The translations under genes were made by a program, and so were the position numbers. A DNA stretch of 6,208 nt, from the NCBI GenBank assembly GCA_905236315.1, contig CAJOPO010000237.1:1-6208 (forward strand), in the 5' to 3' direction. Below the pieces are notes generated by a model. The model had not been told where the DNA came from and did not search any database. It saw only the letters and a list, made by a program, of their open reading frames with translations. Position 1 is the first letter of the stretch. The number at the start of each line of letters is the position of its first letter. This document shows, in pieces, positions 1-6,177 of this stretch. This DNA is from an uncultured Treponema sp. (GTDB taxonomy: Bacteria > Spirochaetota > Spirochaetia > Treponematales > Treponemataceae).

Positions 1-5
1 TACAA

Positions 6-127
6 GCATTAGTGGAATTCTTGAAGCGCAGCCTAATGCAGAAGGTCTCGCATTAGTGGAATTCTTGTGACGTAGCCTAATGCAGAAAGTCTCGCATTAG
101 TGGAATTCTTGAAGCGCAGCCTAATGC
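6..127. repeat. Tandem array of three hairpin units, 44-bp period
   Basis: Three copies start at 6, 50 and 94. Each copy is a 34-base hairpin module: a 7-bp arm GCATTAG, a 20-base interior containing GAATTC, and the exact complementary arm CTAATGC. A 10-base linker (AGAAGGTCTC or AGAAAGTCTC) separates the copies. Copies 1 and 3 (6-39 and 94-127) are identical over all 34 bases. Copy 2 differs at 68, 69, 70 and 73, all inside the interior, and its linker differs at 88. Bases 1-5 do not continue the linker and the sequence after 127 departs from it, so the array looks bounded at about 2.8 units. A 44-bp period is not a multiple of three, so this is not repeated coding sequence. The function is unknown. 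It could be an intergenic dispersed repeat or a run of RNA hairpins at the 3' end of a gene left of the window. Confidence 0.9.
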
Positions 128-153
128 TAAAGATAACGTAGCGTGCGAGAAAC

Positions 154-192
154 AAAATGCTGACTGACATTTAAGTTATCAATCAGCATTTT
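154..192 (+). terminator. Hairpin, possible weak terminator of an off-window gene
   Basis: A perfect 10-bp inverted repeat, AAAATGCTGA at 154-163 and TCAGCATTTT at 183-192, encloses a 19-base loop. The A-rich 5' arm and T-rich 3' arm give a terminator-like shape in either direction. However, the T run is only four bases, lies within the stem, and is followed by AAAG. It sits between the repeat array and the PHP gene, where the end of a rightward gene from beyond the left edge would be expected. No such gene is visible in the window, so the assignment as a terminator is inference. Confidence 0.35.
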
Positions 193-288
193 AAAGTTAA
201 ACGGTGGTATTATAAAAAGTATGTGGTTGTGTTTTTTCGCTAGCATTGCAGAAAACCCTCTTTTCTCCACATTTACTCCATCTAATAA

Positions 289-317
289 TTTACTTTTTAA
301 AGGCAGTCTGTTATACT
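289..317 (+). promoter_or_regulatory. Putative sigma-70 promoter of the PHP gene
   Basis: TTTACT (289-294) and TATACT (312-317) are separated by exactly 17 bp, the ideal spacing for a housekeeping promoter. The expected transcription start, about 7 bases after the -10 box, falls near 324. That leaves a leader of about five bases, or none, before ATG 329. This supports 329 over 221 as the start codon, because a message starting here could not contain ATG 221. The sequence is AT-rich, so chance matches to promoter boxes are common. Confidence 0.5.
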
Positions 318-328
318 ATGCTTACATT

Positions 329-1207
329 ATGATAGACTTACACACTCATTCCACAGCCTCAGATGGTACTTTTACACCAAGTCAATTAGTTCATTATGCC
401 GCTAGCAAGAACATAAAAGTGCTAGCTCTTACAGACCATGACACTACTTCTGGACTTTTAGAAGCGCAAGAAGCGGCAAAGGCAGAGGGCATAATTTTTA
501 TTCCAGGCATAGAGGTTTCCATTGACTGGCCTACGGGAGAGTTTCATTTATTAGGCTTAGGGCTAAAAGAATTATCATCTTCCTTAAAAAGCCTTACAGA
601 TTTTCTAAAAGAAGAACGTAAAAACAGAAATATAAAAATGGCACAAAGACTAAAAGAAGAAGGTGTAGATATTACATTTGAAGAAGTTGCAAGTCATTTT
701 AATACAGAAAACATAGGTAGACCACATTTTGCCGCCTGTATGGTGCAAAAAGGCATTATAAAAGAAAGACAACAAGCGTTTGACTTATATTTTGCAAAGG
801 GGCGACCTTGCTATGTGGATAAGGCAGGGGCAGATTTACAAAGTGCAATTAATGCAATAAAAGAAAGCGGTGGAGTTCCAGTACAAGCACATCCCCTTTC
901 CATGTATATCTCATGGGGTAAGATAGAAGACACTTTAAAAGATATTGTTTCTAAAGGAATAATGGGCTTTGAAGCATGGCACCCTGGTATAAGAGTTGCC
1001 GAAGCAGAGCGTTTAGAAGACATTGCTCACAAATTATCAGTATGCGCTACAGCAGGTAGCGACTTTCATGGAGAAAAAGTTCGCGCTGACCGACATATTG
1101 GCTACACAGCAGGAAAAAAGAAAATAGAAGATAGATTTTGGGAAGAAGAACTTATGCCTGTACTAAAGGAAGTTCATGGGAATGAGAACTTAGAGTTTAG
1201 AATTTAG
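329..1207 (+). CDS. PHP-domain metal-dependent phosphoesterase (YciV / RNase AM type)
   Basis: The 292-aa protein belongs to the PHP phosphoesterase superfamily, whose members hydrolyse phosphate esters in a trinuclear metal site. Its size and layout match the YciV group, which acts on nucleoside 3',5'-bisphosphates or trims short RNA 5' ends. That substrate is inferred from family membership. All expected metal ligands are visible: HTH at 5-7, D12, the TDHDT motif at 35-39, E62 in GIEVS, H73, H133 in GRPH, H188 in QAHP, and D245 and H247 in GSDFHG. EAWH at 215-218 is also typical. No signal peptide is present, so it should be cytoplasmic. An in-frame ATG at 221 would add 36 unconserved residues. 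I chose 329 because PHP proteins normally begin at or just before the HxH strand and a promoter lies immediately upstream. No Shine-Dalgarno sequence precedes 329. It stands alone on the + strand and converges with the membrane-protein gene, whose stop is 18 bp away. Confidence 0.88.
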   Translation: MIDLHTHSTASDGTFTPSQLVHYAASKNIKVLALTDHDTTSGLLEAQEAAKAEGIIFIPGIEVSIDWPTGEFHLLGLGLKELSSSLKSLTDFLKEERKNRNIKMAQRLKEEGVDITFEEVASHFNTENIGRPHFAACMVQKGIIKERQQAFDLYFAKGRPCYVDKAGADLQSAINAIKESGGVPVQAHPLSMYISWGKIEDTLKDIVSKGIMGFEAWHPGIRVAEAERLEDIAHKLSVCATAGSDFHGEKVRADRHIGYTAGKKKIEDRFWEEELMPVLKEVHGNENLEFRI

Positions 1208-1225
1208 ACGATAGATGTTAGTAGA

Positions 1226-1531
1226 TTAGCGATTGCTTAGTGCTAAAAGGAAAAAACCTATGGCAAAAAACACTAGAGGTATAATAGAAAAAAAGATACT
1301 TATTAACGGAAAACCTAAAAAAGTTGTATCATAATCATAAAACACACCCATCGTTAAAAACATATCATACACAATGCCTGCATAATTTATAACAGTACCG
1401 CTTGCAAGACATCTCCAAGCTATGTTTTTACTACGCGACCAACTAAATATTGCAAAAAACGCTGCCACCCCACCTATAAGCAGTCTTAATAAACAAACAA
1501 TGAAATCCAGTTTTTCCATACTAAACCCCAT
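1226..1531 (-). CDS. Small three-helix membrane protein, function unknown
   Basis: I do not recognise this 101-aa protein. It is strongly hydrophobic, with three likely membrane helices at about 8-30, 41-63 and 72-98. A positively charged loop (WSRSKNIAWR, 31-40) lies between the first two, and an acidic, tyrosine-rich loop (FYDYDTT, 64-70) between the last two. By the positive-inside rule the 31-40 loop is probably cytoplasmic. It has no cleavable signal peptide and no lipobox. Its start is 18 bp after the stop of the aminotransferase-like gene, so it is probably the last gene of the chemoreceptor operon. Neither start candidate has a good ribosome-binding site. An internal ATG at 1519 (residue 5) is preceded by GGGG at a 6-base spacing and could be the true start. 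Hydrophobicity over the whole length and operon position support a real gene despite its small size. Confidence 0.65.
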   Translation of the reverse strand: MGFSMEKLDFIVCLLRLLIGGVAAFFAIFSWSRSKNIAWRCLASGTVINYAGIVYDMFLTMGVFYDYDTTFLGFPLISIFFSIIPLVFFAIGFFLLALSNR

Positions 1532-1549
1532 TGCTATAAATCGGCAATA

Positions 1550-2365
1550 TTAAACAGATGTTTTAAAAGGATTTTTTTCTAAAGCGCGGAACACTCCCCT
1601 ATCCGCTCCAAAAGGCACTATACTAGGAATATCATAAATGGGACTTATCACTACCGAACAACTTAAGCAGTGAAGCATAAAATCTTTATATAAATCCTTA
1701 TTTATAACATCTGGCTTTGGATATAAATAGGGACCCTTTCTATACCAATATTTTGTAAGGATAGTATCATAAATAAAGAAATCTTTTTCTTCTAGTTCAT
1801 TTATAGCCTTTGTTAAGTTATAAAAAGAGCGACAAATAGCAACACTTATGGGAGAAGATATATAACAGGTATTAAAATTTGCTTCCACTTTAGAAAGCCG
1901 CAATTCATTTTCTATGGAATCATTAAAAGCTACTATATATATATCACTAGTCCAAGCTAAAGGTGGCTCTAAAACAAAGGCTTGAATATTTTTTTTATCA
2001 ATATCAGAAATATTCCATGCTTTATATACAGAGGTACTTTGAGGGGCTACGTTAAGAGCGGCTTCTAAGGCAGATTGCTTATTATTAAACGCATACACTT
2101 TGCAAGGGCACTGTAAAAAATCACTCACAGCCTTTTGTATACGAGAGCGTTCTTGCGTTTTGTAAGAACCTGTAGCCCCCCTAGAAAGCACATCTTTTAA
2201 CATAGTAAATGCAGAGTTGCCTCCCCAGCCCAAAATGGCACGCCCACCTTCTCTATACAAGTCAGTAAGTCTGCCTTTTTGAGTATATAGAAACATTTCC
2301 CTTGCTCTACGCACATAGCCATAGCGCGTATAAATAGAATCTATAAGGAAGTCAACATCTTTCAT
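1550..2365 (-). CDS. Shortened class III aminotransferase-like protein, probably non-catalytic
   Basis: This 271-aa protein has no confidently recognised function. Its N-terminal part follows the pattern of class III (fold type I) PLP aminotransferases: a GRLTDLYREGGRAILGWGG stretch (31-49) where these enzymes have their 'dGk..lDl..G...lGh' segment, then a helix with FNNKQSALEAALNVA (93-107) resembling 'f.nSGtEAvEaAlk.A'. VLEPP (131-135) resembles the 'vEPiqg' strand. The C-terminal part also fits: SSPISVAIC (170-178) resembles 'gnPlacAaa', and VVISPIYDIPSIVPFGADRGVFRAL (238-262) resembles the small-domain end. Full enzymes are about 400-450 aa. Here only about 35 residues separate VLEPP from SSPIS, so the segment that normally holds the aspartate and the PLP lysine is missing or unrecognisable; K159 is the only lysine between them. 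The homology is my own pattern reading and needs a profile search. It starts 4 bp after the chemoreceptor stop without a clear ribosome-binding site, so translation is probably coupled. There is no signal peptide or membrane helix. Confidence 0.75.
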   Translation of the reverse strand: MKDVDFLIDSIYTRYGYVRRAREMFLYTQKGRLTDLYREGGRAILGWGGNSAFTMLKDVLSRGATGSYKTQERSRIQKAVSDFLQCPCKVYAFNNKQSALEAALNVAPQSTSVYKAWNISDIDKKNIQAFVLEPPLAWTSDIYIVAFNDSIENELRLSKVEANFNTCYISSPISVAICRSFYNLTKAINELEEKDFFIYDTILTKYWYRKGPYLYPKPDVINKDLYKDFMLHCLSCSVVISPIYDIPSIVPFGADRGVFRALEKNPFKTSV

Positions 2366-2369
2366 TGCA

Positions 2370-4448
2370 TTAAACCGTAAATTCGTCTATCTGCACACCC
2401 ATTCTGTCTATAGATTCCTTTACTTTGCTAGAAACATCTGTTAAGGCTTCCCCAGTTTCATGGATTCTACGTGCATCAGAGTGCATTTCATCTATACTTT
2501 GCTTCATATTAATAGTAACATTCTGCAAATGCTGCACAGCTTCAAGAATAACCTTGTTTCCTTGATTCATTTCATAAGAAGCATCTCTAACTTCTACAGT
2601 GCTATCATTCATAAGTTTTAGAGCCTCTGTTATCTGCTTAGAACCTTCATTTTGTTCTTCCATTGCAGAACGCATTTGAATAACGAGCTGGTCAGTTTGT
2701 TTAAGTTCATCACCTACCTGTGCAAATACCTGACTAGACTCAGAAGTTGCAGCAACAACACTGTTTATAGACTCTTTTATCTGATTTAGCTGAGTACCAA
2801 TAGTCTTAGACTGAGCAGTAGAAGTTTCTGAAAGTTTACGAATTTCATCAGCAACAACTGCAAAGCCCTTACCCGCTTCTCCTGCATGGGCTGCTTCTAT
2901 AGCCGCATTCATAGCAAGCAAGTTAGTTTGTTCTGCTATTGCCGCTATAGCTTGGTTTGCGTCTTGCAACAATTCAGACTGACTTTCTATCTGCTGTACA
3001 CGCTGGCTTACAATTTCAAGTTTATTAAAGCCTTCTTGTGAATTTGCCTCTAGTTCAGTAAATGCCTGTCCCATCTTTTCCATAGAATGATTTACTGAGC
3101 GTATATTGCCTATCATTTCTTCTACAGCAGCAGAAGCTTCCGTTACACCAGAAGATTGATTTTCTATCATGTGATTTAATGAAGTAATATTTGCAGAAAT
3201 CTGGTCTACAGCACCTGCTGTTGAATCTACGCTTTCTTTTTGGCTAGTAATCTGACCATGTATATCTTCTATATTACCAATGATTTGGGTAATTGCACTG
3301 GCGGTTTCTTCTGTAGTGCGGGTCATAATTTGTCCGCTTGAATCCATAGCCGTCTTACTACTCTTCATTTCGCTTATAATATGCTGTAGTTTATCAGCAA
3401 AGGCATTAAAGCCCTTTACAACATCGCCTATTTCATCTTCAGTCTGTACAGTTATACGTTTTGTAAGGTCTGCATCTCCGCTGCATATATCAGAAAGTGT
3501 AGCTTTTACAGTCTTTAGTGGCTTTAACATCATATAAATAAGTACGCCAGAAAGAACACAAAGGAATAAAACTATTACAAACAAAATAGCAATGCTTATT
3601 ACTATAGCATGATGCATAACTCTAGAAATGGAATTAGTATTTTTTGCAGTAGAAAACATACCTGTAATCTTGCCAAGTTCTGTTTTTAGAGGAAAGTATA
3701 TATTAATATATCTACCATCTGCAAGATTAATCTCTGTTTCATAAGTAATGCCCTGTTTTTGAACTTGATTCATAACGGTACTGTCGTCCATCTTTGTACC
3801 CACCCAAGAACGACCTGCTTCATCTTTTAAAGTGGTAGAAACACGAGTATTTCCCTCAAAGACAGTAAGCTCTACCTTATATATTCCTTTCATTTTTTCT
3901 ACAAAGGTAGACTTAGTAAAATCATAACCTGCAATAAGAGCACCAATAGTTTTGCCACTATCATTTTTTATAGCAGAGCCTACGAGCATAGCGTACCCTG
4001 TTACAGCAGAAGATTCGTAAGTATGCGCTACTTCCATATTTTCTACTAAAATGTCTTTTACACAAGCCATAGAACTAAGATTTGTACCTGCAGGAACTCC
4101 AGAAATAGCTCTTCCAGAAGCATCCGTTACAATCATAATATCCATGCCAACTATCTGTCGTTTTTCTTCTGCAAGTTCGGCTACGGTTCTTGAATCTTGC
4201 TCTTCTATTGCTTCTATTAAATTTGGTCGCCCTGACAATGCGACAACGGCATATTCAAGAATATCTTTCCAATCTTCTAGTGTAGAAGTAATGCCCTTTT
4301 CTGTAGTTTCTAAGTTTTCTTTTATATTTTGCTTAAATTCATTCTGAAATAACTTAAGGCATAAAATCTCTACAGCAACAGCAGAAAGCACAATAGAAAT
4401 TCCCACAAGGAACCCCATTTTTACAGTAAGTTTTAAGTTCAATCTCAT
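2370..4448 (-). CDS. Methyl-accepting chemotaxis protein, Cache-type sensor
   Basis: This 692-aa transmembrane chemoreceptor detects a ligand outside the membrane and controls CheA through CheW. The order of parts is a short positive N-terminus, membrane helix 1 (about 11-33), an extracytoplasmic sensor (34-280), membrane helix 2 (about 281-308), a HAMP linker (about 309-360, with [13 protein letters not shown] and [13 protein letters not shown]), and a long coiled-coil signalling domain to the C-terminus. The sensor looks like a Cache fold: D(A)SGRAIS around 109-116, [13 protein letters not shown] at 165-177, [11 protein letters not shown] at 196-206 and [12 protein letters not shown] at 259-270. 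The ligand cannot be read from sequence. The highly conserved hairpin tip is intact at about 500-545 ([36 protein letters not shown] as a whole). The protein ends DEFTV and has no NWETF-type CheR tether. AGGA at 4462-4459 on the minus strand lies 10 bases before ATG 4448, a slightly long but usable spacing. It is the first gene of a probable three-gene operon. Confidence 0.95.
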   Translation of the reverse strand: MRLNLKLTVKMGFLVGISIVLSAVAVEILCLKLFQNEFKQNIKENLETTEKGITSTLEDWKDILEYAVVALSGRPNLIEAIEEQDSRTVAELAEEKRQIVGMDIMIVTDASGRAISGVPAGTNLSSMACVKDILVENMEVAHTYESSAVTGYAMLVGSAIKNDSGKTIGALIAGYDFTKSTFVEKMKGIYKVELTVFEGNTRVSTTLKDEAGRSWVGTKMDDSTVMNQVQKQGITYETEINLADGRYINIYFPLKTELGKITGMFSTAKNTNSISRVMHHAIVISIAILFVIVLFLCVLSGVLIYMMLKPLKTVKATLSDICSGDADLTKRITVQTEDEIGDVVKGFNAFADKLQHIISEMKSSKTAMDSSGQIMTRTTEETASAITQIIGNIEDIHGQITSQKESVDSTAGAVDQISANITSLNHMIENQSSGVTEASAAVEEMIGNIRSVNHSMEKMGQAFTELEANSQEGFNKLEIVSQRVQQIESQSELLQDANQAIAAIAEQTNLLAMNAAIEAAHAGEAGKGFAVVADEIRKLSETSTAQSKTIGTQLNQIKESINSVVAATSESSQVFAQVGDELKQTDQLVIQMRSAMEEQNEGSKQITEALKLMNDSTVEVRDASYEMNQGNKVILEAVQHLQNVTINMKQSIDEMHSDARRIHETGEALTDVSSKVKESIDRMGVQIDEFTV

Positions 4449-4510
4449 AAGCTCATATTCCTAGACATTGTAAAATTAATTAGATAAAAAGTCTTAACCT
4501 TCTTATATTT

Positions 4511-4516
4511 ATTATA
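4511..4516 (-). promoter_or_regulatory. Putative -10 box of the chemoreceptor operon
   Basis: A perfect TATAAT reads on the minus strand from 4516 to 4511, with expected transcription start near 4504 and a leader of about 56 bases to ATG 4448. It lies between the gatB terminator and the chemoreceptor gene, where a new promoter is needed. No convincing -35 box is present at 16-18 bp upstream (GTAGTT at 17 bp), and I saw no flagellar sigma-28 type motif. The region is extremely AT-rich, so a chance TATAAT is quite possible. Confidence 0.4.
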
Positions 4517-4548
4517 TAGCATAAAATGAATTTAACTACATAAAATAT

Positions 4549-4589
4549 AAAAAAATTAAAAAAACTTTTAAGCATCTGCAAGTTTTTTT
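4549..4589 (-). terminator. U-rich terminator overlapping the end of gatB
   Basis: Reading leftward, AAAAAAACTT (4589-4580) and AAGTTTTTTT (4567-4558) form a perfect 10-bp inverted repeat around a 12-base loop, followed by AA and seven Ts (4555-4549). The loop contains the gatB stop codon TAA (4570-4568), so the 5' arm is coding sequence for the last residues. The stem is almost entirely A-U, which makes it a weak hairpin, but the shape and U tract are those of an intrinsic terminator and the position is right. Confidence 0.55.
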
Positions 4590-6106
4590 GTAACAAGTTC
4601 GGCTGCCATCTTAGGATTAGCCTTACCCTTACTCTGCTTCATTACCTGCCCTGTAAGCCAACCTACAACATTGGTTTTTCCGTTCTTAAAGTCTGCTACA
4701 GCCTTTGGATTTTCAGAAAGCACTCCATCAACAATGGCTTCTATGGCAGACATATCACTAACTACTTCCATACCTTCTGACTTTATAATTTCTAGGGGCA
4801 TTTTGTTTGTTTCTAGCATTTTTGCAAATACTTTTTTACCCTGTGCAGAAGATATTTTTCCTTCATCTATTGCATTTACAAGTTCTGTTATGTGCTTAGG
4901 TGTAATAGAAACTTCATTTATAGTTTGATTTTTTTCATTTAAGACTGCTAATAACTCTGCAAGAATCCAGTTTGCAACCTTTTTAACGTCTTTTGCTCCT
5001 TTAGCAGCTTCTTCAAACCACAAACTTAGTTCACGAGTAGAAGTAAGGGTTTCTACATCAAACTCAGAAAGCCCATATTCCTTTTTCATACGAGTGCGTT
5101 TTGCCTCTGGTAGTTCCCCAACTTTGCTACCAGCCCTGCTAATTAACTCCTCGCTAACACTAAAAGGTTTTATATCAGGTTCCACCACAAAGCGATAGTC
5201 TACAAAACTATTTTTTGTACGCTGAACTACAGTTTCTCCCTTAGCTTCGTCCCAGCCCATTGTTACCTTAAAGCCAGGATTAAATTCCTGTCTATCGTCT
5301 TGGAACTCTTTTAACTGACGTTGAGCTTCATAAGTGCAGGCTTCTTTTATAGCCTTAAAGCTATTTAAGTTTTTTATTTCGCTTATAGGAGTGTGATAGA
5401 GTTTTCCATCTTCCCAGACGTTAAGATTTATGTTGGCATCACACCTCATATTGCCTTCTTCCAAGTTGCCGTTAGTTACCTTAACATAACGCAAGATTTC
5501 CTGCACAGTTTCCATAAACAAAGCTGCTTCTTCTGGGCTTGTCATATCTGGCTTTGTAACAATTTCTATAAGAGGAGTACCTGAACGGTTATAATCTATA
5601 TAAGAGTGTGCGCCTGGCAAGTGCAAAGACTTTCCTACGTCTTCTTCCAAGTGAATACGCTCTACACGAACACGGCGATACTTACCGTCTTCACTAATAC
5701 AAGGCTCACCTATAAAATTAGCAGAACGGCATTTACTTCCCCCTTTCTGCTGGTCCTTTGGATACTTTGACATAGGTAAATCTACATAGCCATTATCACA
5801 TAATGGAATATCATATTGAGTTATCTGATAGCCCTTTGTTAAGTCTGGATAAAAATAATGTTTGCGGTCAAATTTTGTAAAGCGCGCTATATGGCAATTA
5901 AGTGCTTGACCTGCAACTGCCCCCAGTTCTACATAACCTTTGCTAATGCGTGGCATTGCTCCAGGTAAGCCTAAGCATACAGGACACACACGAGTATTTG
6001 GCATACCGCCATATCTATTTTCACATGCACAGAATGCCTTTGTCTTTGTTAAAAGTTGTGTATGTATCTCGCAGCCAATTACCACTTCCCATTTATCTAT
6101 TGCCAT
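4568..6106 (-). CDS. gatB: Asp-tRNA(Asn)/Glu-tRNA(Gln) amidotransferase subunit B
   Basis: GatB is the tRNA-binding and kinase subunit of the GatCAB complex, which converts mischarged Glu-tRNA(Gln) or Asp-tRNA(Asn) to the amidated form in the cytoplasm using ammonia supplied by GatA. The 512-aa product is full length. The cradle domain begins with WEVVIGCEIHTQL (6-18), followed by C26, C28, C41 and C44 (CPVCLGLPG), a likely zinc site. KFDRKHYFYPDLTKGYQITQ (78-97), HLEEDVGKS, DYNRSGTPLIEIV, EGNMRCDANINL and EIKNLNSF are family signatures. The C-terminal helical/YqeY-like tail ends with GWLTGQVMKQSKGKANP. Two features are unusual: an extra segment of about 25-30 residues around 111-140 with two more cysteines (C126, C136), and DYRFVVEPD (303-311) instead of DYRYFPEPD. 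A strong AGGAG fixes the start. gatA and gatC are not in the window; at least 100 bp upstream of gatB are non-coding. A terminator and a promoter separate it from the chemoreceptor gene. Confidence 0.97.
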   Translation of the reverse strand: MAIDKWEVVIGCEIHTQLLTKTKAFCACENRYGGMPNTRVCPVCLGLPGAMPRISKGYVELGAVAGQALNCHIARFTKFDRKHYFYPDLTKGYQITQYDIPLCDNGYVDLPMSKYPKDQQKGGSKCRSANFIGEPCISEDGKYRRVRVERIHLEEDVGKSLHLPGAHSYIDYNRSGTPLIEIVTKPDMTSPEEAALFMETVQEILRYVKVTNGNLEEGNMRCDANINLNVWEDGKLYHTPISEIKNLNSFKAIKEACTYEAQRQLKEFQDDRQEFNPGFKVTMGWDEAKGETVVQRTKNSFVDYRFVVEPDIKPFSVSEELISRAGSKVGELPEAKRTRMKKEYGLSEFDVETLTSTRELSLWFEEAAKGAKDVKKVANWILAELLAVLNEKNQTINEVSITPKHITELVNAIDEGKISSAQGKKVFAKMLETNKMPLEIIKSEGMEVVSDMSAIEAIVDGVLSENPKAVADFKNGKTNVVGWLTGQVMKQSKGKANPKMAAELVTKKLADA

Positions 6107-6113
6107 TTTATAT

Positions 6114-6118
6114 CTCCT
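6114..6118 (-). promoter_or_regulatory. Strong ribosome-binding site of gatB
   Basis: AGGAG on the minus strand (6118-6114) lies 7 bases upstream of ATG 6106. It is the best Shine-Dalgarno sequence in the window and confirms the gatB start. The other four genes have weak or no such site. Confidence 0.85.
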
Positions 6119-6128
6119 AATAATTAAG

Positions 6129-6171
6129 GGAACCTCGAAAAACTCCCTTTCAGAAAGTTTTTCGAGGTTCC
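6129..6171. repeat. Perfect 16-bp stem hairpin in the gatB leader
   Basis: GGAACCTCGAAAAACT (6129-6144) and AGTTTTTCGAGGTTCC (6156-6171) are exact reverse complements around an 11-base loop. The structure ends 22 bases before the gatB start codon. Neither direction shows a T tract after the stem (CTTAATTATT toward gatB, TGCGAG the other way), so it does not look like a standard intrinsic terminator. Only 22 bases, mostly the ribosome-binding region, separate it from gatB, so it is probably inside the gatB transcript. It may be a dispersed palindromic repeat, an mRNA-stabilising hairpin, or a factor-dependent control site. Confidence 0.85.
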
Positions 6172-6177
6172 TGCGAG

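Larger units (their letters stand above)
128..328. other. Intergenic region before the PHP gene
   Basis: This stretch holds the 154-192 hairpin, a small 6-bp hairpin (AGAAAA at 250-255 with TTTTCT at 261-266), and the promoter-like pair at 289-317. Codons in frame with the PHP gene are open from ATG 221 to 328, but the 36 residues they would encode (rich in F, L, S and N) precede the point where the conserved PHP fold begins and have no good ribosome-binding site. I treat them as non-coding. No other gene is seen here. Confidence 0.5.

Noticed and set aside
6..127. CRISPR array
   Set aside because: The 10-base linkers between units are nearly identical, so there are no unique spacers, and no cas gene is visible.
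250..266. Small hairpin AGAAAA/TTTTCT as a regulatory element
   Set aside because: It has six bp, mostly A-T, with no associated motif, which is expected by chance in such AT-rich sequence.
221..328. N-terminal extension of the PHP protein from ATG 221
   Set aside because: It precedes the HxH strand where PHP proteins normally begin, resembles no domain or signal peptide I recognise, and has only a distant, weak GGTGG as a ribosome-binding site.
1226..1246. TTAGC/GCTAA inverted repeat as a shared terminator of the convergent genes
   Set aside because: The stem has only five bp, lies inside the membrane-protein coding end, and has no T tract in either direction.
3280..3537. Antisense open frame within the chemoreceptor gene
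   Set aside because: It lies opposite a strongly conserved coding region, has no recognisable domain, and is a typical shadow of a long gene. The same applies to the antisense frames at 811-1023, 4051-4347, 4671-4928 and 5393-5584.
4449..4560. Sigma-28 (flagellar) promoter before the chemoreceptor
   Set aside because: No TAAAG-like box followed at suitable distance by a GCCGATAA-like box was found on the minus strand.
5943..5949. Copy of the repeat arm CTAATGC within gatB
   Set aside because: It is a single 7-mer in conserved coding sequence without its partner arm, so it is chance.
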